From contig VXCM01000328.1 in NCBI GenBank assembly GCA_014773175.1, positions 186,001 through 250,000 of the forward strand: a stretch of DNA of 64,000 nucleotides, read 5' to 3'. A program made the position numbers and the translations under genes. This stretch comes from Lucifuga dentata. Its lineage: Eukaryota; Chordata; Actinopteri; Ophidiiformes; Bythitidae. The notes beneath the pieces are model-generated. The model did not search any database, had not been told where the DNA came from, and saw only the letters and a program-made list of their open reading frames with translations. Positions 33,606 through 45,277 of this stretch are shown piece after piece; the stretch's first letter is position 1; every line of letters starts with the position of its first letter.

Positions 33606-36600
33606 ATTGTACTGGACATGCATGTATGTGGGTCTATCTCATGTAGCACTGAATACATTTACTTCTTAAATACCAGTTATAATGTCTCTGACACCGCTCC
33701 AGTGAAAGAGAAATTGGAGGTTATGGGTAATGACTTCTAGAGACTTCTGTATCCAGTGATGTTTTAATGCAGCCTCATATCACCCTCTTGCCCTTGTTGT
33801 GAAATTCCTTGAACACACATTAACTTTTTAAGTAACTTTCAAAGATTTTTTCAGCAACTTGAAATATTTGCAGACTCATTCAGGTTATAGTCTATTCCTG
33901 TAGGACAACCTTTAAAAGGGCAACCCACCTGCAGGAGCGTGCCGGTCACACAGATTAATAATAGCCTGCTGTTACATGGCTCTCTTCTTTTATTGCCAGT
34001 CTTGATCTTTATTAAAATTAAAATAATAAAGTAGTCCATTTGCAAAGTCATGGTCATGAAAACATATTTTAGGGAGTTTAAGCCATTCATATACTTATTA
34101 AAGAAGTGGTTCAATACAAATGTTTAATAAAGTATGTTACAATTCAAGCAAAATATAGAACAAGCTCTACGTTTTTAACCTTTGACTTCACTGCACAAGA
34201 CAGGAGAGGCCAGAGTTCTTGCCTGAGTAAATCCTTTTATTGCAATACTTTAAAGACAAATATATATACAGTACAATGAGCTAAGAATAAAATTTTGGGC
34301 ATTAGAGAAAAATAAGATCTCAGCTCAGCAGATTGTCCATCGGGAAAAATCATGTCACAGTCAGTTTCTACCGTGTCATATGTGATGTTTAATGAATTCA
34401 GGTGAAATGTTTGCTGTGAGATGCAGGCAAGGGAACTAATGAAATCCCCATAAGCCTGCCTTCAGAAGAAATTACTTTAAAATAAGCATCAACCAATTGA
34501 CATGGTCAAGTAATGTTTAACACCTGAAACCATAAAATGCCAAAGTGCCCTGAAATTTGACAGAAATCACTTGAATTTTTAACAAAAGCTCCTCCAAATC
34601 TTTATCATTGTTAGACCAGAACATTAATCAGTTTTTATGTGGTTCTGTTAGTCTTTACATTGAAGATGAGCCTAAAAAAAAAACAAACAAAAAAAAAAAC
34701 TGCAGTGCAATTTCTATCTTGCCTAGGTGCCCTTATTTCTATTTTATTTCCAATCCATTCATTAACAGAGTCTATTTGACGGAGACAAAAACAATCAATG
34801 ACTGTGCAAATAATGTCGGCTGTGGTGCGGCCCTCTCTTTTGTGCCTGATTTGTTTTGCTGTTTGAGGCTTTTATGTCCTTTTGTCCTGCCTCCCGTTCC
34901 AGTCGGTGCCTGCGTGGCTTCCTGTGTGGCTTCCTCACCCTGCTTGCTGCCTTATTTACATTATGTGACATCCTGTTTGAATGTGACTGAAACATGGCAA
35001 GAGACGAGTACAGACACCTGGCACAAGAAGAACAGGATCTCTCAGGAGGGCCTCATGGTCTCAGCATCTTTAGCATCTTTACTCTTGCATCCATGGGTTG
35101 CCACGGAGACATTACTTGTGGTTATTGATAATGATGCGCACAGATATGTTGAAACAATAGAGGTGTTTAGGGAAATATTGAATTGCAAATCAGAAAGACA
35201 GACACAAAGCATGTCTGCAGGTCAAAAAGTGACCATGATAACACAACCTGACTTAGTCTATAGAGACAAATATGAAGATCGTGTTGAAAAGTTTCACAAA
35301 AAGTCAGGATGCGTGCAGCGTTGAGGGAAATCTACAGTTATGCTCTTGTGATTAAATAATAAAAGTACTAAAGAATACCAGTTTAACTTATGGAATCTCT
35401 ACAAACTCCCATAAAAGCCAGTCAGTTACAACTGTGTGAGGAAAAATTAGAACAGAAGAACTTAACACTTAAGCCTTTCTGCTTTACTAAAGACAATTAT
35501 TCCAACAGCCGAATTGCTAATTAGTTTGACTAATTGGTGAAGGTGTGTGTGTGTGCATGTGCGTGTGTGTGTGTGTGCAGTTGTGTGTGTGAGAATGTGA
35601 ATGTGTTAATGTCTGGCAAGAGACCAGACCAAAGAGTGGAGACAGAGAAGCATTTTAAAAAAGTGCCAGTTACTGTGGATTGCTTGTTCAGGTTCACTAG
35701 CTAGCAACCCTTAAGCCAGCAAAGTAATGCAAAGCAATTAAGATAATGATTTGAATGACAAAAACACAATGCTACCTGTGTGGCATACAAATAACACCAC
35801 ATTTGCCTATTAGGCCATATGCCAGACAGAGGCGGAGGGCCAGCACGCTCTGTCCTTCAGGAGTGAGAACAAAGATTTCCCTTCGGGAAAATAAATAAAT
35901 TTAGAAAAATAAAAGAACACATGAGGGTCAGGTGAAACTCGGGACGCCTGCACACATCATTACAAAGATTATACAACGACATTCACTTTGATATACACAC
36001 ATACACACACGTACACACAGGAAATGGAAAAGTTCTTGAAGGTGTACGCACTGAGAATCTGAGGAAGGTTTTCAGATCCTATTAGCATATCAGAGCCCAG
36101 AAATCCACATTGACTGAAGAATCTACACACTTCACAGCATCTATGTGTGTAGAGCCTCACTATCACACTGCTCTTTCTCTCTCTTTCTCTCTCTCCCTCC
36201 CTCCCTTCCAGGACTGATCGTGAGCAAGTCGGCCAATGAGTTTTGATGGGACAATTCTCTTCTTGTTCATTATCCAATAAGGGCTGAGATTTCCGGCTGA
36301 ACACAGGTCATCATCCTATGTCTGAAAATTACCATTTCAATTACTTTGTTAGTGGAGGCAGTTGATGGAGCCCTACATTTATATGATCCAAGGATCATGG
36401 GAAGGAAGGGGGCAAAACTTATACAGATAATGAGTAACTATTACCTGGAAGCTGGAATAGAGACCTTTCTGCTCTGTTTAGGATATGCTAGCAGAAAGGT
36501 CAAGCACCAAGAAATATACTTCTCTACAAAACCTGACAGTGCTGTGGTTTGAATAAATGCATATAAAATAATATATGTTATTAGATATATTATACTACCT

Positions 36601-37615
36601 CGGATACCCTGGGAAGCATATCTTCGTATTATCAAAAGAATCCTGAGTATTAGTTGATGTTTAATCTATTTAAAGCTATCAGAAAATTATACTTTGACTG
36701 ATGTGAATGGATGTAGGAGCCTGGAGAGATGGATATATCTGCTGCAGTATGTAGTGAGCTGTACACATGCAGGTAGCAATCATTAAGCACCATAGCAAGA
36801 GAGTGGATTAGAATATGCATGAAAACACATACTGAGGCACAGCATTATACAGTAGACTCACCACAGGCCTGGAAAACCACAAGGGGTTGTGAAAGAGGCA
36901 GAGAGAGGAAGGCAGCATTTCCCTTTGCTAGGTTTGGTCATTGAAAGAGTTCAGACTCTCTAGACTCACATTTCCCACAGCATCTCATATTATTCATATC
37001 CACATCCATATCTATATCCATACCTGGACCCACCTGCAGGTGGCTTTTGCCAGCACTGATTTCATAGCATCATCAAAATGGTAGCTGACATACAGTGTGG
37101 GCTTATTTGCAAGCCCAGATAAATGGAGTGCAGCTGAGGGAGCAATAAACGCTCTCTTCATTGTCTGGAAGAAAATTGTGGTCGGTATTGCTGTCAGTGT
37201 TACAGATTATTCATTCTCACACCAGAGCTCTGGGTTTTCCTAGTGTTTTTTTTTTTTTTTTTTTTTTTCTTCTTCACCATCCGGTCACCCTACAGGGGAC
37301 CCCTCAGGTCTTCTGGCATAGAGACATTTGGGGCCTTATCTCTGCTGATTAATTAATGTCCTAAGCTTCTGGTCAAGACGTGTCTTCTCTGAGCCTGATG
37401 ATTCCTTCTCCTTCCTTTTTCTGCTGTGGTTATGCTACAATCCTTTGTGCTCAGAACTCAGAAAAATCCAAAACAAAAAGTTGCAATGGAACATTGGAAC
37501 AGTTACTCAACTCTGAATTAGCAGTTAGGATTACTATGCCTGATTTATCTGACATAAACACATCTGATGTCACAACAATATGGTGGAGCACATGGTGAAC
37601 GTAACACCTTTCATC
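33606..37615. other. Non-coding, simple-repeat-bearing region
   Basis: No supportable gene. Contains a GT-rich tract at 35540-35590, a CA tract near 35995-36015, a CT-rich run at 36170-36210 and poly(T) near 37243-37268. A 238-codon open frame at 34608-35324 lacks any family signal and has lysine/asparagine runs from poly(A), so it is not called. Confidence 0.4.
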
Positions 37616-37990
37616 ATTGGGGGCAGTGGTGGCCTGAGACTGAGGTGCTCTTGAGTTCAATCCCTGAACTGGCAGGAGAAATCAGGGTTGGAGAGGTGAA
37701 TAAGCAGTGCCTGCCCCTCCCTCATTATCACCACTGAGGTGCCCTTGAGCAAGGTACCTAACCCCCAAANTGCCTGCCCCTCCCTCATTATCACCACTGA
37801 GGTGCCCTTGAGCAAGGTACCTAACCCCCAAATGCTGTAGTGGAGCTGCTCATTGGCCAGCAGAGATGTCAGTGGTTGTACTGGGCAGCTTCCCGGTGTG
37901 GATGTGTGTGTGTGTGAGCAGGGCGTTCCCGCAAAAGAGCGCTTGATGCTCTTTGAACTGCCCCTGCATAAATAAAGGTTAAATAAATTT
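37616..37990 (+). mobile_element. tRNA-derived SINE-like repeat with A-rich tail
   Basis: Starts GGGGGCAGTGGTGGCCTGAG, has a B-box-like GAGTTCAATCCC and CAAGGTACCTAACCCCCAAA, then TGTGAGCAGGGCGTTC, and ends AATAAAGGTTAAATAAA. This layout is that of abundant teleost SINEs. An N at 37770 with a 61-bp duplication falls inside. Confidence 0.6.
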
Positions 37991-38564
37991 TGTAGTTTTC
38001 AAGTTTTTTGTTGTTTTTTTTTTTTGTGTGTCATTTTTGACATATTGCACAGCTGCATTATTTCTACGAGAGCAAAGATGAACAAGACAATTTGATGTAC
38101 ATTATATGTCATTTCTCTTTACTAATCACATAGAAATAATTCATAGATGTTCCATAGATGTTTATAACATTCACAGACCTGCGTTGCAAATATCAGCTTG
38201 CTGTGGGTGTCCATGTTTTTCTGAGCAGATGCACTGGAATACATTTAGCTTAGAACTCATAAATATCGACTTTTAACCTTCTGGGTTCTGAGTATAATAG
38301 ATTGCAGCATCAGCTCATCCCCTACACATAGAAATGATGGCATCAACTCTTCCTCCACAGGGAGTTTGGAGAAAGCTGGGTTGATTTGGCTCAATGGCGC
38401 TTAAGCCTTTGTGCTGTTGTGACTCATATTTTAAATCATGATGATGATGATTTCATATTGACTAGACTGACACTGGATCATTGATTATTTGGTGTTCATA
38501 TTATTCTGTAATGTTTATTTGTTTTTGGATTTTTGTAATTTGCCTGTTTCTCCACTTGCGGCTC

Positions 38565-38750
38565 CTATTGCACACCAGGTCGTTTGAGGAGAGAGAATCT
38601 CTCTGAATAGCCACCCCCGAGGTTTCTTCCATTTTTCTTTATATAATAAAGTTTTTTGGGAGTTTTACCTCGTCTTCTTAGAGGGCTTGATGGTCGGGAA
38701 CCGCTAATGGCCCTTTGAAACATTATATGTGATATTGGGATACACAAAAA
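38565..38750 (+). mobile_element. Teleost dispersed repeat, probable LINE 3' tail
   Basis: Carries the recurrent fish text GAGAATCTCTCTGAATAG, CCCCGAGGTTTCTTCC, GTTTTTTGGGAGTTTTACCT, GGCCCTTTGAAACATTATAT and GTGATATTGGGATAC. Class from memory. Confidence 0.55.
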
Positions 38751-40094
38751 AGTTGATGTTGTCTGAAGGTCAGGGACAGGTTCCATTATGCCATGACAAG
38801 CAGTGAGTCTCACTTGAGCACTGTTGAGCAGAATAACAGTAATCACGATCATCACGGCCATCCTTCACGTACAACCTGTCTGAGCAGGTTAGAGCCTCTT
38901 TCCATATATCAGCAAAACTAACCCCTGAAATGGAAATCCACCATCACTCACACACACAGTACCCGTGGACGATGGGAAGCACCACACATGGAGATGCCCT
39001 GTTGTACACTGGCCACATAGCCGTGAGCAACAGAAACCCACAGAACAGCTTCAGTTCTCATCTTCACTTATTTATTTATTTTACCTCAGGAAGCAATGCA
39101 AGACTTCTGATTGCATCAGGAACAGTATCGTGTGTAATTCAACAAGCCCTGCTATACATGCTGTTACACATGTGGGAACCCCTAGAAATATTTGTTTTTC
39201 TACTTTGCCCAGAATGTAGCTCATGGATTTTAAATGAGCAAAATCCTGAATGCCTCAACAACGCTGCTACATGCAACACACCCAGCAGAGCATAATCAGA
39301 GCCTGGCGGTATTCCTGGAGTCACCTGCAAGCTGAAGTAACACACAGGCAACAGCCACCTGAGGAGACACACTCTTTCCTTGGTGTTTGTAAGTGGACCA
39401 GAGGCTGCTGTCCACAAACACATTTCGTTTGCTGCTGTTTTCCAATTGCACATTCTAAGCATGAAGCACACCCACACAGGCATGTTCAGTTATTCTGCCC
39501 TGTCAGACCTCTGCTACCTCAACTTCATTATTGCTATGCTGGGGGGGGTCTGCTGAGTTCATCTAACTCCAGACATGATACGTGGCTCCTAAACGGACTA
39601 TCTGCATGTCCTGGCATTCATGGTTCTCGTGCTTCATGGTGATCACACACATAAACTTTGGGACTTTCAATGCCGCTGCAGGAAAAAGCTGCTCTCAGTC
39701 AATTGAAGCTACTAACACAGCTTAAGATATCAAAGTAAAAACACTATCTTTGTTCATGCGTATGGACTTAAACATTTGTTGTGTAAAAGCAGGTTTCACA
39801 ACCAAATGTAATCCTTAGTTTTAGCCCAAAGTTTATCCATTCACCAAATTCCAGGTTACATTTTATTTTGTTTTGAAAACATCCATGAAATACCCACACA
39901 GCTTCTAATTTCACCTCGTCTCATACCTGTGTGGGCATGGACACATGGTGCTTACTTACATCTCCCTGACTCTCCTGGTTTGGTGCAGCTTTGGGGGCGG
40001 GATACATATACTAATTATTTTTATACAAAAATATGACTTCAGCTGAATACACCAACCTAATCAGCCAGAATAATTTAAAACAGCCATGTAGGTG
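38751..40094. other. Non-coding region
   Basis: Several open frames of 80-130 codons overlap on both strands (38930-39642), but none shows a domain, paired splice sites or consistent phase. No repeat recognised except a GATGATGATGAT tract just upstream at about 38440. Confidence 0.35.
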
Positions 40095-40864
40095 TGCAGG
40101 AAAATAACAGGAGAACTAAAATACAGTTTTATGTTTGGAGAATAGTCGTCGTCAGTAACTTAACTTGGATGCAGGTAATACTAATGCTGCATTCGACAGA
40201 CCTCGGAACTCAGATTTTTCCAACTTTCTTACTTGGAAAAATGTGACTCTTGAAGTTGGAGCTCCGGCTGGGAAACTCGGATCAAAATGATCTACCCCAA
40301 CTTACCGAGTGACGTCACTCAACATGGCAGCACCCGTGGAAGTGAGCTTTGTGAATGGAAATGATCAGCTAAAAGGTGAATAAAGTTTTTTTGTTTTGTT
40401 TTTTTTTGCGTGAAATTGAAAGAAAAGGGTCGGAATATAGCGCCACGTTAACTGTCTATTTTGTATAATAACTTTGCCATTGATACACAAGTTTAAATAA
40501 TTTCATAATATTCTCTTCACAAAGTTTAATACCCACTGTGATTAATATCATTGTAAAACAACCAAACCAAACAGTCTTAGCTTTAACTTAACTTAACTTT
40601 AGTTAGCATTTATTACTAAATTTACTTAATTTTACAGTATTTATTGGTGTTCAGCTATGCTTTTTTGATTACATTTGGCTGCAACAGTTTGAGGTTGGAA
40701 GTTGGAACTTCCAAANGTTCAGCTATGCTTTTTTGATTACATTTGGCTGCAACAGTTTGAGGTTGGAAGTTGGAACTTCCAAATGGGAAAAATTTGACTT
40801 CCGATGTCTGTCAAACGCAGCATTACTGGGCTTAACCTGCAAAATCACCACTATGATCATTTAA
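40095..40864 (+). mobile_element. TTAA MITE, copy F, split by another element
   Basis: The right half of the MITE appears in two pieces. Piece 40095-40182 has CAGGAAAATAACAGGAG, ACAGTTTTATGTTTGGAGAA and TCAGTAACTTAACTTGG. Piece 40825-40864 has TGGGCTTAACCTGCAAAATC and ends ATGATCATTTAA. They join correctly once the insertion is removed. The left half is absent. Confidence 0.75.
40183..40824 (+). mobile_element. Nested TIR element with 3-bp target duplication
   Basis: Termini are AATGCTGCATTCGACAGACC and the inverse of GGTCTGTCAAACG-CAGCATT type sequence (right end ...GATGTCTGTCAAACGCAGCATT), with an imperfect inverted repeat of about 30 bp. It is flanked by ACT on both sides (40180-40182, 40825-40827). 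Inside are a CCGAGTGACGTCACTC palindrome and CAACATGGCAGCACC. A 67-bp assembly duplication surrounds the N at 40716, so true length is about 575 bp. A 3-bp duplication suggests a PIF/Harbinger-like origin; superfamily uncertain. Confidence 0.75.
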
Positions 40865-43800
40865 GGCCTGTCATGTGAACGTAGCTTTTGGCTATTGAAG
40901 ATCGAGAACAGACAGACTAACAGTAGGGAACAGCATCACATCATCTCTGGCATGATAAGACACAGCAGAGATACTGTAATAGAACAAACTTCTGTGCAAT
41001 CAGGAACGCATGCAGAAAATCACACGCTCAAAATGCGAGAGAAGAGAAATCTCTCTCCTATATTACTCTAGTTAAACATAATATTTAATGACAGGAAAGG
41101 AATCCCACTGGGTTTTTGTGTGTGTTTCTGTGTATTGTAGGTGTGCGTGTGTGTGTGTGTGTTTCAGCTTCCCCCGGGTTCATTGTAGAAGCATTTACCT
41201 AACGATGTCTGCCGTGTGACAGCTGTTGACATTCACTAAACATCAGTCAGGAAGCCACCGCAGAATAACTCCACATTATGTTTATGGCCAATTAATACAG
41301 GCATATTCAACAGCCTTTCTCCCACAAGTCCTTGCTTTTCTGTTTCTCAGAATGCCTACCCAAGAAAGCACTGTTCTGGCTCGCATGATTCATACATTTC
41401 CAAATCTGATAGATTCATCCTGCAAAATGACAAGGAAGTCCATGTCCATGTATTCCAAAAATCAGCAATATTAATCAAAAATATTGACTTCTCAGCTATT
41501 GTATGCTTTCAGTGTTCCGTCACTGAGCCAGAGGTGACAGTTGCTTTACCCTGTCGAGATAAGATCTGTCTAGGTTGATGTTGTGTGTACATGAATAATG
41601 CATCAGAGATGATGACCCCTCCCTGGCCAAGAGATGGACAGAAATAACACTGACGTCAGGCTTGAGCCTCGTAGCAGCAGACAGCAGGAGGAGAGGATAT
41701 AGAGGGGATATTAAGCCCGCAGTGCTTCTCGGGGATCAGCTACACTTCTCAATCCGCCTGTCTCTCGGTCTGGGGGATGCATCTGTGTCATGCTCTCCCC
41801 TCTCTCTTGTCTTTTCGTGGTGACGTGACAGGCATCTGTGAACACCAGGGAGTAGAGAGGAGAGACTGCTCGCTGCGATGAAATGGGACTGCGGAAAGAT
41901 ATTTTTGCCACGTTTGCATGCATATGCACCCACACAATAAAGAATTTTCTGTCTGTGATGGCTATATAGAAACAATTATTATTACTTTTTCCTCCACCGC
42001 CATGTCTTGTCATCAGGTTTCCTTCTTCATATCATGCCTTCCACGCTCTCCCCTTCTGTCAGGGGGAGGTTGCTGTGCACTGTGGGGTCATGGAGTTTCA
42101 CCACTGGAGGGTTTTAATGAGTCTCACTCCCTCTTAACCAGCCTTCTCTCCAAATTATCAAGAGGGCTCCAGGATCATCTCTGCATTAACCCTCAGGGAT
42201 TTTCTGCTCTGCTCTGCTACCCTCTATATCCACTTCTGCACTCACTGACATCAGCCTATAGTCAGACTTTTTGGTCAGTCAGACAACCTTATATAGAAAA
42301 TGCCAACATGCTCACCAACTAATCAGTTATCTACATTCATGAGCAGCCAGCCTTCACTCAGGCAGCCAGTTACCTTTGGTCTTTTTTAAAGGAGGGAATA
42401 ACACATTTAACAGTTTGTTACTGGATTATAGGAGAAGAATAAACCCACTGAAGCAGCATTAGATGTATGTTTACGTGCACGCCATACATGTCTGTTCCCT
42501 GATTAAGGCGATAATGCGAGTAATACGTATACATGGACAGAATTAATAGATTTTCATGGTTTGCCAAATATACTTTACGTTTTGCATAATCAGAGTATGA
42601 GGAGAGTCCTAGGTGAGGAAATATATGCAAGACCTAAGAAAAAAAATCAATTTATTGTTTTAATCCGGGCATTATTGAAATTTTAACGTACAGATAAACA
42701 ACCTGGACATGGTAACAAAGATCAGCAATACACATTTACATGCAAACTAAAACTTCAGTCATACTTAGCTTAAGGCAATTCATCGATTTTTTTGTTTTTC
42801 AAACGTCTTGTAAACACCATAGTTAGATTGAAATCAGTGTGAATTGGAATAAACTTCCTCTGAGCAACAGACCTAGGTTCTGCAGTTGTACATCAGTTTA
42901 TTCAGGCATGTAAACATTAGAAATGGAGTAACCCCCCTCTGCATGCATTTCCTGACCTGGCGGCCTCTCCTCATACTCCGCTTTGCAGTGTGTCATATAT
43001 ATCTTGGGAACCACAGAATTTGATTAATTGTATCTGAAGCATTTAACATTTTAATTGCCTATTCTGGACAAATTATGGTTCACGTTGGGATAGAATATTT
43101 AGTTGACTGTTGAGCTAAAACAATTATATGATGAATAAAACATGCAGCCATGAAACATTTGATTGAATATCTTTTCCTAATGATAATCCCATGTCAGATA
43201 TGTAAAGGAATGGGGCAAATAAGAAGCATTTAATTCTCAAGTTTAATCCACAGTGTTAGGTCACAGGTGAAAGTTCACTGGACACTTTTTGAATTTCATT
43301 AAAGAAAAAAATTTTTTTGATTTATGTTTGAGAAATATCAGTGAGAGATCATGGACTCTAGCTCATAAATATGTAAATAAATAACTTAAATTACTTATTC
43401 AGGGCAGGTAAAGTGTAGCTGTGTGACTACAGTAAGTTAGAGTCAGTTTTTATAAAATAACACTTTCCTACTTGTTTTATGAGAACACTGAATTTTTCTC
43501 TTTTTTTTTTTTTTTTTNTTTTTTTTTTTTTTTTGTCAACTGCCAATTCGGCATAATTTAATCCTGCACATCTGCATATGAAATTGACTCAAGGGCACTT
43601 AATATCAATGACTTGTCTTGTTATGCTGATATAAATCTTTATGATGTAAATTTATAGTATGCATCAAAGCAAGAATCATCAAACTGATTTAATTTATTAG
43701 TTTTCTCTGCAGGAATCAGTGCACCCTGCAATTCTTAGAGAACTTTTTAAATAAGAGGGGCGTTCACCAATCGGAGACATTTCCACCAGTTGGAGGAGAC

Positions 43801-44204
43801 TTTCTGTGAAACCAGTTTATTTCGGGGGTCTGCATATTCTGCCACTTTTCATCTTTCTCACTTTTTCTTACTCTCTCTATCCAAAACTTGAATCTGTCTG
43901 TCCGCCCCTGCTGTTTCATTGCAGCGATAGCGGATCTTCCCAGCAGGAGCAGCCAAACACAGAACGTGTAATTTCAGATGCAACGCAGCCTTTCAGCTCC
44001 TGTCTCACACTTTCTCCATGAGTCATTATGACCTGTTTTCTGAAGCTTATCCTGTTATTCAAGAGGATAAAAAAAAAAACAAATTGCAAATTAATGAGGG
44101 CCCCGATCATAGATAGATAGATAGATAGATGGATATAGATGAAAATTTGATATAAATATTCTACAAAGGAATATGAATAGCTACCAAATTCATTTTAAAT
44201 TCAA
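40865..44204. other. Non-coding region
   Basis: Apart from the patch at 41640-41830, this holds a GT tract at about 41146-41163, a poly(T) with an N at 43518 and an ATAG microsatellite at 44111-44131. No supportable gene. Confidence 0.4.
41640..41830 (+). promoter_or_regulatory. Promoter-like or enhancer-like patch with CRE palindrome
   Basis: A TGACGTCA palindrome (about 41651) lies 40-60 bp before a GATATAGAGGGGATATTAAG AT box and a GC-richer stretch with a TGACGTGACA site near 41822. The layout is promoter-like, but no exon can be attached to it. Confidence 0.25.
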
Positions 44205-44249
44205 TTTTAAATGTTCTATTGCCTAACACAGGCAATAGAACATTTAAAA
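44205..44249. repeat. Perfect 20-bp-arm inverted repeat (5-nt loop)
   Basis: Arms 44205-44224 and 44230-44249 are exact reverse complements (left arm begins TTTTAAATGTTC, ends TTGCCT), with loop AACAC. A stable cruciform/RNA hairpin could form. Confidence 0.95.
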
Positions 44250-44625
44250 CTAATCTGTAACAGCGTAATAATCTCCTGAGACCAAAGACAAAACAAAACA
44301 TACATATTTACTTTCTTTCATGTCAAGGAGAAACGATACATGGAAGTGAAAAAGAGACACAGACACTGAGCGAGTTCACTCAGAAAGCACTTTTTGTGTG
44401 GACTCCCTCCCCTGTGCGAGGGAAACGTGAGCGTTAGAGAGTGAGTTGGCGTAGCAGAGGAGAGATGAAAGAGCGTCTCACTCCAGTCGCTCAGATCTCC
44501 TCCTCCTGTGTTTGATCCTGTCTTCCGGTGGCCTGGGACAATAAGCCAAGTCCTTGGTCAGGGCAGGAAAATGGAGGAGAGTATGGAATAGCTTTCCAAA
44601 TTCCCATATGCCATATAGAAACTGT

Positions 44626-45277
44626 TTAAAGGACCATACTGTTGATTTTGCATGATTGAGCCCAATTAATAAACCCACATACACGTTAAATTACTGCAGA
44701 CCATTTTCCAAAATATAGTACATTTTAGAATTGTTTTTCCTGCCTTCCACACTGCCACTGGTTTCAGTTCATTCCAGTGTGCTATAGAAAAAAAAAAATC
44801 AANTTCCTGCCTTCCACACTGCCACTGGTTTCAGTTCATTCCAGTGTGCTATAGAAAAAAAAAAATCAACTTGTAGAAAAATGTCTTTCAAAATCACATG
44901 TTCAGGTAATACACCCACCTTAAAGGTCAGTGTTTCGCCTGCTAACATGTATGTCTGAATGTAGAAGGCATGGCCGTTTTATAGTTTCTGGGTAATAGCA
45001 GTATTCTCCTTTGACTTCATTTCCTGGTGGATACATAATTTTCTTCCTTTGTGTTGTCTCTACAAGTTGATTTTTTTTATAGCGTACTGGAATGAACTGA
45101 AACCAATGGCAGTCTGGAAGGTAAGGAAAGCAATATTAATAATACTAATACTAATATTAATACTAATATTTACTGTTCTGCTAGTATGTTTTGGGATATA
45201 GTTGTAAGTAATGTAACTTGTATGTAGTTTGGATATATTGAGCTCAAACTTGCAAAACTACTGGTGTGGTCCTTTAA
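44626..45277 (-). mobile_element. TTAA MITE, copy G, fold-back derivative
   Basis: Both ends carry TTAAAGGACCA-type termini, but here the homology extends far inward. Left text (CCTTCCACACTGCCACTGG, TTCAGTTCATTCCAGTGTGC) recurs inverted at 45080-45120 (ACTGGAATGAACTGAAACC, AATGGCAGTCTGGAAGG). Each arm is about 200 bp. The middle (TTCAGGTAATACACCCACCT) is the family interior in reverse orientation. So a reversed copy has its far terminus replaced by an inverted copy of its near terminus. An N at 44803 with a 65-bp duplication is an artefact. Confidence 0.85.

Noticed and set aside
34608..35324. 238-codon open frame
   Set aside because: No domain or family resemblance, lysine/asparagine runs from poly(A), and no matching splice or promoter context.
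36346..36552. 68-codon frame with a plausible globular composition
   Set aside because: No homology, no adjacent exon and no promoter-like sequence; chance frame likely.
38930..39642. Cluster of overlapping 80-130 codon frames on both strands
   Set aside because: Frames conflict with each other, show no domain and lack consistent exon borders.
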